From NCBI GenBank assembly GCA_028713915.1, contig JAQTNK010000013.1:1-64000 (forward strand): a stretch of 64,000 nucleotides of DNA. Reading direction: 5' to 3'. This document shows positions 1 to 6,786 of the stretch, one piece after another. The position numbers and the translations under genes are program-made. The DNA is from Rhodocyclaceae bacterium. Lineage in GTDB: Bacteria; Pseudomonadota; Gammaproteobacteria; Burkholderiales; Rhodocyclaceae. The notes under the pieces are model-generated. The model did not search any database. It saw only the letters and a program-made list of their open reading frames with translations, and was not told the origin of the DNA. Numbering within the stretch: the stretch's first letter is position 1; the number at the start of each line of letters is the position of its first letter.

Positions 1-1
1 G

Positions 2-40
2 GAACATTGGCAGCGCTGGGTCGAGCAGGCGCGCGCCTGA
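2..40 (+). CDS. 3' end of an unidentified upstream gene
   Basis: The first 39 bases read in frame as EHWQRWVEQARA followed by TGA. The residue mix looks like a real protein C-terminus, and the downstream livG is on the same strand, so this is probably the last gene before the transporter operon. Too little is visible to name it; an upstream Liv-operon regulator or ligase is possible but unsupported. Sequence to the left of the window would settle it. Confidence 0.35.
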   Translation, partial: EHWQRWVEQARA

Positions 41-147
41 GCGGCGCGATGACGTTGCAATTCCCATTGCCTAAAGGGTAGCGAAAGCATAGCCGCGCAT
101 GGTAGCGTTAGCGGGCCGGCAATGAACCGGCGCTAGAGGAGACGACA

Positions 148-213
148 ATGAGCGACCCTCACGCCAAGGGGCGCGATGACAATCCGGCGTCGGCCGCCGC
201 GTGGCGTGGATGA
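148..213 (+). CDS. 21-residue leader ORF overlapping livG start (or frameshifted livG N-terminus)
   Basis: An ATG at 148 follows a good ribosome site (GAGGAG at 136-141, spacing 6) and opens a 21-codon frame, MSDPHAKGRDDNPASAAAWR plus G, ending in TGA at 211-213. That stop overlaps the ATG at 210 of the ATPase gene as ATGA, the arrangement typical of translational coupling. Two readings fit. It may be a leader peptide coupled to livG, or the true N-terminus of LivG displaced by a one-base frameshift (real or a sequencing error), since the ATPase itself has no good ribosome site of its own. I cannot decide between them from this sequence. Confidence 0.4.
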   Translation: MSDPHAKGRDDNPASAAAWRG

Positions 214-989
214 GCGCCGCCGACTACATCCTCGAAACCGAAGGACTCGTCAAGGAGTTCAAGGGCTTCGTCGCCGTGAATGACGTCAGCCTCAAGGTGC
301 GGCGCGGCGACATCCATGCGCTGATCGGTCCGAACGGCGCCGGCAAGACGACCTGCTTCAACCTGCTGACCAAATTCCTCGAACCGACGCGCGGCACGAT
401 ACGCTTCAACGGCCAGGACATTGCCGGCGAGGCGCCGGCGCAGATCGCGCGCCGCGGCATCGTGCGCTCGTTCCAGATCTCGGCGGTGTTTCCGCACTTG
501 ACGGTGCGCGAGAACGTGCGCATCGCCTTGCAAAGGAAACTCGGCACGTCATTCCATTTCTGGCGTTCCGAGCGTTCGCTCGCCGTGCTCGACGCACATG
601 CCGAAGAACTGCTGGGCGAAGTCGGCCTCGACGGCTTTGCCGACAAGATCACGGTCGACCTGCCGTACGGCCGCAAGCGCGCGCTCGAAATCGCCACGAC
701 GCTGGCGCTGGAACCGGAACTCATGCTGCTCGACGAACCGACGCAGGGCATGGGCCACGAGGACGTCGACCGCGTCATGCAGTTGATCAAGAAAGTCGCC
801 GCCAAGCGCAGCATCCTCATGGTCGAGCACAACATGAAAGTCGTCGCCGGCATCTCGGACCGCATCACCGTGCTGGCGCGCGGCGCCGTGCTGGCCGAGG
901 GCAGCTACGGCGAAGTCGCCGCCGACCCGCTGGTGATCGAGGCCTACATGGGCACGGCGGCGGATGAACTCACGGCGACGGCCCACTGA
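210..989 (+). CDS. livG: Branched-chain amino acid type ABC transporter ATP-binding protein (LivG-like)
   Basis: This is one of the two cytoplasmic ATPases of a Liv-type (HAAT family) importer. About 259 residues from ATG 210; a GTG at 201 in frame is an alternative start. Walker A is GPNGAGKT (about residue 40), Walker B is LMLLDEPTQGM, and the signature is the LivG-type variant LPYGRKRALEIA rather than LSGGQ. The C-terminal IEAYMG segment fits the BCA_ABC_TP_C extension of this family. It heads livG-livF-livK-livH-livM, all on the plus strand, so the complete importer is encoded here. Substrate cannot be read from sequence; Liv-type systems in betaproteobacteria also import aromatic and short organic acids, and the acyl-CoA genes elsewhere in the window allow that option. 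Confidence 0.93.
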   Translation: MSAADYILETEGLVKEFKGFVAVNDVSLKVRRGDIHALIGPNGAGKTTCFNLLTKFLEPTRGTIRFNGQDIAGEAPAQIARRGIVRSFQISAVFPHLTVRENVRIALQRKLGTSFHFWRSERSLAVLDAHAEELLGEVGLDGFADKITVDLPYGRKRALEIATTLALEPELMLLDEPTQGMGHEDVDRVMQLIKKVAAKRSILMVEHNMKVVAGISDRITVLARGAVLAEGSYGEVAADPLVIEAYMGTAADELTATAH

Positions 990-1059
990 AATGAAACGGC
1001 ACTCTCTTGGATCAGACTTGGTGGGGGGCCGGGAGGGCGGTACTGCCGCCTCGCGCGCT

Positions 1060-1286
1060 CGGGCCGCCGGGGTGCCCTGCTGCGCTTCGTGTCCCCCGGC
1101 GGCAATAAGCCGCCGCCTCCTCCTTTACCTACGCGCAGCAGGGCACCCCACCGGCCCGGCGAATCACGGCAAAGAAGTCGATGCGCCGCGGCACCACGGC
1201 GCCAAGCCGAGGGTGGCGGGTGGGCGTCGACGCGTAGGTAAAGGAGGAGGAGGCGATCGCAGATCGCCGACGGGGGACACGAAGCG
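1060..1286 (+). repeat. Composite inverted-repeat element, copy A (between livG and livF)
   Basis: The 366-base gap between livG and livF holds no convincing gene but is densely palindromic. Three nested inverted pairs are visible: 1060-1085 with 1133-1158 (24 of 26 paired, including the perfect 17-mer GGGGTGCCCTGCTGCGC at 1069-1085); 1111-1135 with 1231-1255 (24 of 25); and CGCTTCGTGTCCCCCG at 1083-1098 with its exact complement at 1271-1286. The two arms each carry an inner hairpin of different sequence: 1098-1103 with 1109-1114, and 1252-1258 with 1262-1268. A related element lies at 52571-52860. A proline- and arginine-rich reading frame runs through the element, but it looks like translated repeat. 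Function unknown; REP/BIME-like element or structured intercistronic RNA are the options. Confidence 0.8.
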
Positions 1287-1355
1287 GCGACGCCCCCCCG
1301 TCGCCCTCGGCGGTTACAACCTCCATCCAGCGCACAGTCCAAGAGCACGCTAGAC

Positions 1356-2066
1356 ATGGACGCGCGCACCGAATCCCTCCGCATCGCCGGCTTGCATGCC
1401 TTCTACGGCGAATCGCACATCCTGCACGGCATGGACATCGTCGTGCATCGCGGCGAGTGCGTGTCGCTGCTCGGCCGCAACGGCGCCGGGCGCACGACGA
1501 CGCTGCGCGCGATCCTCGGCCTGACCGGCAAGCGCAGCGGCTCGATCATGCTGAACGGCCGCGAAACCATCGGCCTGGCGCCGCACCGCATCGCCAGGCT
1601 CGGTGTCGGCTATTGCCCGGAGGAACGCGGCATCTATGCCAGCCTCTCGTGCGAAGAGAACCTGCTGCTGCCGCCGCAAGTGGATAGCGGCGGCATGAGC
1701 GTCGACGAGATCTACGCGATGTTCCCCAATCTCAAGGAGCGGCGCCACAGCCAGGGCACGCGGCTGTCCGGCGGCGAGCAGCAGATGCTGGCGATGGCGC
1801 GCATCCTGCGCACCGGCGCCAGGCTCCTGCTGCTCGACGAGATTTCGGAAGGCCTGGCGCCGGTGATCGTGCAGCGGCTCGGCGAAGTCATTCGCCACCT
1901 CAAGGCCAAGGGCTACACGATCCTGCTGGTGGAGCAGAACTTCCGCTTCGCCGCGCCGCTGGCCGACCGCATGTACGTCATCGAGCACGGCCGCGCCGTG
2001 GCCGAGATCGCCCAGCACGAACTCGAAGAAAAACGGGAGTTCCTCCAGGAATTCCTCGGCGTCTGA
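1356..2066 (+). CDS. livF: Branched-chain amino acid type ABC transporter ATP-binding protein (LivF-like), Walker A Arg variant
   Basis: Second ATPase of the Liv-type importer, 236 residues, normal length. The signature LSGGEQQML and Walker B LLLLDEISEGLAP are intact. The Walker A reads GRNGAGRT, with arginine (codon CGC at 1490-1492) where the catalytic lysine usually stands. I recall Arg at this site in some betaproteobacterial LivF-like proteins, so it may be a lineage feature rather than a defect, but ATP hydrolysis by this subunit should not be assumed. The gene is separated from livG by 366 bases of repeat and followed 21 bases later by livK. No strong ribosome site is seen immediately upstream (AAGAGCACGCTAGAC). 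Confidence 0.92.
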   Translation: MDARTESLRIAGLHAFYGESHILHGMDIVVHRGECVSLLGRNGAGRTTTLRAILGLTGKRSGSIMLNGRETIGLAPHRIARLGVGYCPEERGIYASLSCEENLLLPPQVDSGGMSVDEIYAMFPNLKERRHSQGTRLSGGEQQMLAMARILRTGARLLLLDEISEGLAPVIVQRLGEVIRHLKAKGYTILLVEQNFRFAAPLADRMYVIEHGRAVAEIAQHELEEKREFLQEFLGV

Positions 2067-2087
2067 CCCCACCACAGGAGGAAGCAC

Positions 2088-3299
2088 ATGAAAGCCACAC
2101 GCATCGCAACCGCAATCGCTGCCGCGCTCGGCCTCGCCGCCGGCGCCGCCCAGGCGCAGATCTCCGACAACGTCGTCAAGATCGGCGTCCTCACGGACAT
2201 GTCAGGTGCATATTCCGACCTGGCCGGCCCGGGCGCCGTCGCGGCGGTGAAGATGGCCGTCGAGGACTTCAAGGCCAAGGACAAGCCCGCCTTCGCCATC
2301 GAGGTCGTCGCCGCCGACCACCAGAACAAGGGCGACATCGCCTCCAACAAGGCGCGCGAGTGGTTCGACCGCGACAAGGTCGACGTCATCACCGACATGG
2401 TCACCACTTCCACCGCGCTGGCGGCGATGAAGGTCGCCAAGGACAAGAACCGGATCGCGCTGATCTCCGGCGCCGCCTCGACGCTCATCACCAACGAGAA
2501 CTGCAACGACGTCACCGTGCATTGGACCTACGATACCTACGCGCTCGCCAACGGCACGGCGAAGGCGGTGGTGAAGCAGGGCGGCAAGACCTGGTTCTTC
2601 CTCACCGCCGACTACGCCTTCGGCCAGTCGCTGGAGAAGGATGCGTCCGCCGTGGTGGTCGCCAACGGCGGCAAGGTGCTCGGTTCGGTGCGCCATCCCT
2701 TCCCCGGCACCGACTTCTCTTCCTATCTGCTCAAGGCCCAGGCGTCGGGCGCCCAGGTCATCGGCCTGGCCAACGCCGGCACCGACACCACCAATTCGAT
2801 CAAGCAGGCCGCCGAGTTCGGCATCACGCCCAAGCAGACGCTGGCGGGCCTCTTGATGTTCATCACCGACGTGCATAGCCTGGGCCTCAACGCGACGCAG
2901 GGCATGTACCTGACCACCGGCTTCTATTGGGACATGAACGACCAGACCCGCGCCTGGTCGCGGCGCTTCTTCGACCGCCAGAAGAAGATGCCGACCATGG
3001 TGCAGGCCGGCCTCTACTCGGCCGTCATGCATTATCTCGAAGCCGTGAAGGCCACCGGCACCGACGATACGCAGAAAGTGATGGCGGCGATGAAGAAGGC
3101 GAAGATCAACGACTTCTTCGCCAAGAACGGCTACATCCGCGATGACGGACGCATGATGCACGACATGTACCTGGCGCAGGTGAAGAAGCCGTCCGAGTCC
3201 AAGTACCCGTGGGATTATTACTGGATTCGGCAGACCATCCCGGCGGAAGAGGCCTTCCAGCCGCTGTCGCAATCGCGGTGCCCGCTGGTGAAGAAATAG
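2088..3299 (+). CDS. livK: Periplasmic substrate-binding protein of a Liv-type ABC transporter
   Basis: Periplasmic receptor that delivers substrate to the LivHM permease. 403 residues, starting after a strong AGGAGG at 2076-2081. A Sec signal peptide is evident (MKATRIATAIAAALGLAAGA then AQA, cleavage before Q or I near residue 24). The mature part begins with VVKIGVLTDMSGAYSDLAGPG, the usual type-1 periplasmic-binding-protein opening that contacts ligand. The fold extends through to SRCPLVKK at the end. The branch of the family with this tail often binds aromatic or organic acids rather than leucine, so substrate is left open. Its position inside the operon, between ATPases and permeases, is unusual in order but not in content. 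Confidence 0.92.
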   Translation: MKATRIATAIAAALGLAAGAAQAQISDNVVKIGVLTDMSGAYSDLAGPGAVAAVKMAVEDFKAKDKPAFAIEVVAADHQNKGDIASNKAREWFDRDKVDVITDMVTTSTALAAMKVAKDKNRIALISGAASTLITNENCNDVTVHWTYDTYALANGTAKAVVKQGGKTWFFLTADYAFGQSLEKDASAVVVANGGKVLGSVRHPFPGTDFSSYLLKAQASGAQVIGLANAGTDTTNSIKQAAEFGITPKQTLAGLLMFITDVHSLGLNATQGMYLTTGFYWDMNDQTRAWSRRFFDRQKKMPTMVQAGLYSAVMHYLEAVKATGTDDTQKVMAAMKKAKINDFFAKNGYIRDDGRMMHDMYLAQVKKPSESKYPWDYYWIRQTIPAEEAFQPLSQSRCPLVKK

Positions 3300-3313
3300 G
3301 AACTCCGGTGAAA

Positions 3314-3393
3314 CGCCGAGGCGCCGAGGCGCACAGACAAGACGACGATCAAGGATTGCTCCGTGCATTCCTCTGCGTCTCGGCGCCTCGGCG
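3314..3393 (+). repeat. Inverted repeat between livK and livH, possible attenuator or dispersed repeat
   Basis: CGCCGAGGCGCCGAGGCGCA at 3314-3333 is matched by its complement at 3374-3393 with one mismatch in 20, leaving a 40-base loop. It sits between livK and livH, where a stable stem could protect livK mRNA or damp transcription into the permease genes, as binding proteins are needed in excess. The GCCGAGGCGC pattern also resembles dispersed short repeats known from many environmental proteobacteria. No T-tract follows, so it is not a standard intrinsic terminator. Confidence 0.6.
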
Positions 3394-3416
3394 GTGAAAG
3401 ACTTGCCCACACGATC

Positions 3417-4304
3417 ATGACTGAAATCTTCGGCGTGCCCCTTCCCGCCCTCATGGGCCAGCTCATGCTGGGGCTGGTGAATGGCTCGTTCTACGCCATT
3501 CTCAGCCTCGGGCTCGCCGTCATCTTCGGCATGCTCAACATCATCAACTTCGCCCATGGCGCCCTTTACATGATGGGCGCCTTCTTCGCCTGGATGGGGC
3601 TCACCTACTTCGGCATCGGCTACTGGTGGGCGCTGCTGCTGGTGCCGCTGGCGGTGGGCGTCGTCGGCGTGGCGATCGAGCGCAGCATGCTGCGATGGCT
3701 CTACCAGCTCGACCATCTCTACGGCCTGCTGCTGACCTTCGGCCTGGCGCTGATCATCGAAGGCCTGTTCCGCGACCAGTACGGCGCCTCCGGCCTGCCC
3801 TACGAGATTCCCGAGCAATTGACGGGCGCCTTCAACCTCGGCTTCATGTTCCTGCCGAAGTATCGCGCCTGGGTGATCGCGGCTTCGCTGACGGTCTGCT
3901 TCGCCACCTGGTTCCTGATCGAGAAGACGCGGCTGGGCGCCTATCTGCGGGCGGCGACGGAAAACCCCAGGCTGACCCAGGCCTTCGGCATCAACGTGCC
4001 GCTGATGGTGATGCTGACCTACGGCTTCGGCGTCGCCCTGGCGGGCTTCGCCGGCGTGCTGGCGGCGCCGGCCTTCCAGGTCAATCCGCTGATGGGCTCG
4101 CACCTGATCATCGTCGTCTTCGCCGTGGTGGTCATCGGCGGCATGGGCTCGATCCTCGGCTCCATACTCACCGGCCTGGCCCTGGGCGTCATCGAGGGCC
4201 TGACGAAAGTGTTCTACCCCGAAGTCTCGGCCACGGTGGTTTTCATCATCATGGTGGCCGTGCTGATGATCCGGCCGCGCGGCCTGTTCGGCAAGGAAAA
4301 GTGA
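3417..4304 (+). CDS. livH: Branched-chain amino acid type ABC transporter permease (LivH-like)
   Basis: Inner-membrane permease subunit, 295 residues from ATG 3417. An in-frame start at 3363 exists, but it lies inside the inverted repeat and adds a non-membrane, arginine-rich extension, so 3417 (MTEIFGVPLPALMGQL) is preferred. Eight or so hydrophobic segments are visible, with the family-typical LINFAHG-like motif IINFAHGALYMMGAF near residue 45 and GMGSILGSILTGLALG near the C-terminus. It ends RPRGLFGKEK, the standard LivH/LivM tail. livM starts 7 bases downstream, so the two are cotranslated. Confidence 0.93.
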   Translation: MTEIFGVPLPALMGQLMLGLVNGSFYAILSLGLAVIFGMLNIINFAHGALYMMGAFFAWMGLTYFGIGYWWALLLVPLAVGVVGVAIERSMLRWLYQLDHLYGLLLTFGLALIIEGLFRDQYGASGLPYEIPEQLTGAFNLGFMFLPKYRAWVIAASLTVCFATWFLIEKTRLGAYLRAATENPRLTQAFGINVPLMVMLTYGFGVALAGFAGVLAAPAFQVNPLMGSHLIIVVFAVVVIGGMGSILGSILTGLALGVIEGLTKVFYPEVSATVVFIIMVAVLMIRPRGLFGKEK

Positions 4305-4311
4305 CCGCGCC

Positions 4312-5256
4312 ATGAACCAGAACCTGCAACGTTTCGGCTACCTGGCGCTGCTCGCGCTGCTGCTGGCCGCGCCCTTGGTCGCCTACCCGGTGCTGGTGAT
4401 GAAGGTGCTGTGCTACGCGCTGTTCGCCTGCGCCTTCAACCTGCTGCTGGGCTATACGGGCCTGTTGTCGTTCGGCCACGCCGCCTTCTTCGGCACGGCA
4501 GCCTACGTCGCCGGCTTCGTGCTCCGGGATTGGGGCTGGCCGACGGAACTGGGCCTGCTGGCGGGGACGCTGGCCGCCGCCGCGCTGGGCTGGGTCTTCG
4601 GCAGCCTCGCCATCCGCCGCCAGGGCATCTACTTCGCCATGGTCACCCTGGCCCTGGCGCAGATGATGTATTTCTTCTTCATCCAGGCGCCCTTCACCGG
4701 CGGCGAGGATGGGCTGCAGGGCGTGCCGCGCGGCACGCTGCTGGGCGTCGTCGACCTGAACGACGACCTCAAGCTCTACTACGTCGTGCTGGCGATCTGC
4801 GTCGCGGCCTTCTGGCTGATCCACCGCACCATTCATTCGCCCTTCGGCCAGATCCTCAAGGCGATCCGGGAAAACGAGCCGCGCGCGATTTCGCTCGGCT
4901 ACGACGTGGCGAAATACAAGCTCTTGGCCTTCGTGCTGTCGGCCGCCCTGGCGGGGCTGGCCGGCGCGACCAAGACCCTGATCCTGAACTTCGCCGCGCT
5001 CACCGACGCCCACTGGCACGCCTCGGGCGAGGTGGTGCTGATGACCCTGGTCGGCGGCATGGGCACGGTGTTGGGGCCGGTGGTCGGCGCGACCGTCATC
5101 GTCGTGCTGGAGAACGAACTGGCCGACAAGGTCGGCTCGCTGGTTACGGTTATCATGGGGGCGATTTTCGTCGTCTGCGTGCTGCTGTTCCGGCGCGGCA
5201 TCGTCGGCGAATTCATGGCGCTGCGGCGCCGCTGGAGCGGGAGTACAGACCAATGA
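4312..5256 (+). CDS. livM: Branched-chain amino acid type ABC transporter permease (LivM-like)
   Basis: Second permease subunit, 314 residues, hydrophobic throughout. The family motif LLSFGHAAFFGTAAYVAG lies near residue 60, and the EAA-like cytoplasmic loop GQILKAIRENEPRAISLGY near residue 185 is where the ATPases dock. It ends with a short charged tail rather than the usual GLF motif. Its TGA (5254-5256) overlaps the ATG of the next gene as ATGA, so the UspA protein is translationally coupled to the transporter. Confidence 0.93.
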   Translation: MNQNLQRFGYLALLALLLAAPLVAYPVLVMKVLCYALFACAFNLLLGYTGLLSFGHAAFFGTAAYVAGFVLRDWGWPTELGLLAGTLAAAALGWVFGSLAIRRQGIYFAMVTLALAQMMYFFFIQAPFTGGEDGLQGVPRGTLLGVVDLNDDLKLYYVVLAICVAAFWLIHRTIHSPFGQILKAIRENEPRAISLGYDVAKYKLLAFVLSAALAGLAGATKTLILNFAALTDAHWHASGEVVLMTLVGGMGTVLGPVVGATVIVVLENELADKVGSLVTVIMGAIFVVCVLLFRRGIVGEFMALRRRWSGSTDQ

Positions 5257-6065
5257 CACTGAAGAATCTGATGGTGCATCTGGATGGCAGCGAGCGCACC
5301 GCGGCTCGGCTCGAGATGGCGGTGGCCCTCGCGCAACGGCACCAGGCGCGGCTGGTCGGCGTGTTCGGGCAGCGCGCGGCGGCGCAGCAGGTCGGCGCCG
5401 TCATCAACTGGCCGTCGCCGGAATATGTCCAGGCGGCCGCGGCCAGCGCGGCGGCGTTCCGGCAGGCCAGCGCGGGACTGGCGCAAGCGGAATGGCTGGA
5501 CATCAACCGCGGCAGCGATGCCGCCCTGCTGCACCACCTCACGGCCGTCGCGCGCTATGTCGACCTGACCGTGCTGGGCCAGTACGACGGCAACGCGAAC
5601 GGCAAGGCGCCGCCCGACCTGCCCGAGGAACTTGTCGTCAATTCCGGTCGCCCGGTGCTGGTCGTGCCCTACGTCGGCCGCTATCCGCCGGTGTTCGCGC
5701 GCCCGCTGATCGCCTGGAACAATTCGCGCGAGGCGGCCCATGCCTTGAACGACGCGCTGCCCTTGATCGCCGGCTGCCATGAGGCCGTGGTGCTGTCGCT
5801 GGATACCCGCTACGAGGAGGCCGAGGCTTCCTGCGCCGCGGTGGCGCGCCATCTCGCCTGCCACGGCATCGCGGCGAAAACGGAAATTCTGATGGTCGAG
5901 AACATCGGCATCATGGACATGCTGCTCAACCGCGTCGCCGATCGCCAGGCCGACCTGCTGGTGATGGGCGCCCACGGCCAGATCGGCTTCCCCTTCGTCA
6001 GCCGCGGCGCCGGCACGCGGCATATCCTGCGCAGCATGACCGTCCCGGTGCTGATGTCGAACTAG
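5253..6065 (+). CDS. Universal stress protein, tandem UspA domains
   Basis: 270-residue cytoplasmic protein of the UspA superfamily. The N-terminal half (about 1-145) begins TLKNLMVHLDGSERT and lacks a clear nucleotide loop. The C-terminal half (about 150-270) ends with GAHGQIGFPFVSRGAGTR and then TVPVLMS, close to the G-2x-G-9x-G(S/T) ATP-binding pattern. Tandem Usp proteins of this size (UspE or UspA-UspA type) are common in proteobacteria. Coupling to livM by a 4-base overlap suggests a role tied to transporter expression, for example stress adaptation during growth on the imported substrate; this is inference from position. Confidence 0.85.
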   Translation: MTLKNLMVHLDGSERTAARLEMAVALAQRHQARLVGVFGQRAAAQQVGAVINWPSPEYVQAAAASAAAFRQASAGLAQAEWLDINRGSDAALLHHLTAVARYVDLTVLGQYDGNANGKAPPDLPEELVVNSGRPVLVVPYVGRYPPVFARPLIAWNNSREAAHALNDALPLIAGCHEAVVLSLDTRYEEAEASCAAVARHLACHGIAAKTEILMVENIGIMDMLLNRVADRQADLLVMGAHGQIGFPFVSRGAGTRHILRSMTVPVLMSN

Positions 6066-6101
6066 TTCATCGCCTAGCCGACGCAAAAAATGGAGGCCAT
6101 C

Positions 6102-6686
6102 ATGCTGAACCGTTATGGACGTTGGTTGGTGCGATTGGCGGCAGTCGCCTGGCTATTTGCCGCCGCCGCGGTCCATGCCGCCGACACCCAGAATGCCGAG
6201 AAGGACACCTACGATCAGGACTCGGTCCTGAAGGACGCCGAAGCGTTCTTCGGTTCGTCCACCGAAGGCCTCGCCAAGGTCATCGAAAAGGCGTTCAAGG
6301 AGCACGGCCGTCCCAACGGCTACATCAAGGGCGAGGAAGCGAGCGGAGCCATCACGGTGGGGCTGCGCTACGGCGACGGCGTGCTCACGCTGAAGGGCGG
6401 CGGTTCGCAGAAGGTCTATTGGCAAGGACCTTCGATCGGCTTTGATCTCGGCGCCAATGCGTCGAAAGTCTTCGTTCTGGTCTATCACCTGGCTTCGCCC
6501 GCCGAGATCTTCCAACGCTTCCCGGCCGTCGATGGCAGCTTCTACTACATCGGCGGCGTCGGCATCAATTACCAGCAGCGCGGCAACGTCATTCTGGCGC
6601 CGATCCGGCTCGGCGTCGGACTGCGGGCCGGAGCCAGCATCGGCTACCTGCACTACACGAAGAAGAAGACCTACGTTCCTTTCTAG
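6102..6686 (+). CDS. DUF1134 family secreted protein (EipA-like)
   Basis: 194-residue exported protein. GGAGG at 6092-6096 sits 5 bases before ATG 6102, so this start is preferred over ATG 6090, which would overlap the ribosome site. A signal peptide is clear (MLNRYGRWLVRLAAVAWLF, then AAAAVHAA, cleavage near residue 28). The mature domain contains the repeated glycine pattern of DUF1134: GLRYGDGVLTLKGG, YWQGPSIGFDLGANASKVF, and YIGGVGINYQQRG. Family members in alphaproteobacteria are envelope-integrity proteins, partly periplasmic; whether that holds here is inference. It follows the UspA gene by 36 bases on the same strand and may be cotranscribed. Confidence 0.8.
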   Translation: MLNRYGRWLVRLAAVAWLFAAAAVHAADTQNAEKDTYDQDSVLKDAEAFFGSSTEGLAKVIEKAFKEHGRPNGYIKGEEASGAITVGLRYGDGVLTLKGGGSQKVYWQGPSIGFDLGANASKVFVLVYHLASPAEIFQRFPAVDGSFYYIGGVGINYQQRGNVILAPIRLGVGLRAGASIGYLHYTKKKTYVPF

Positions 6687-6786
6687 GCGGCGCGCGCGGC
6701 GTCCGGATGCACCCGAGGCCGCCGCGTCAGGCGCGCAAGCCTCGCGCGGCGAGGCCCGCCGGCGAGGTCGCGGTCGGCAAGAAGGG

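Noticed and set aside
964-1353. Plus-strand reading frame of 129 codons across copy A of the repeat element
   Set aside because: Gly/Arg/Pro-rich, spans the inverted repeats and shares its pattern with similar frames across copy B; it is translated repeat, with no ribosome site.
2202-4313. 703-codon minus-strand frame opposite livK and livH
   Set aside because: Composition is that of antisense in GC-rich DNA (His/Gln/Arg-rich, no motifs) and the plus strand carries complete conserved genes.
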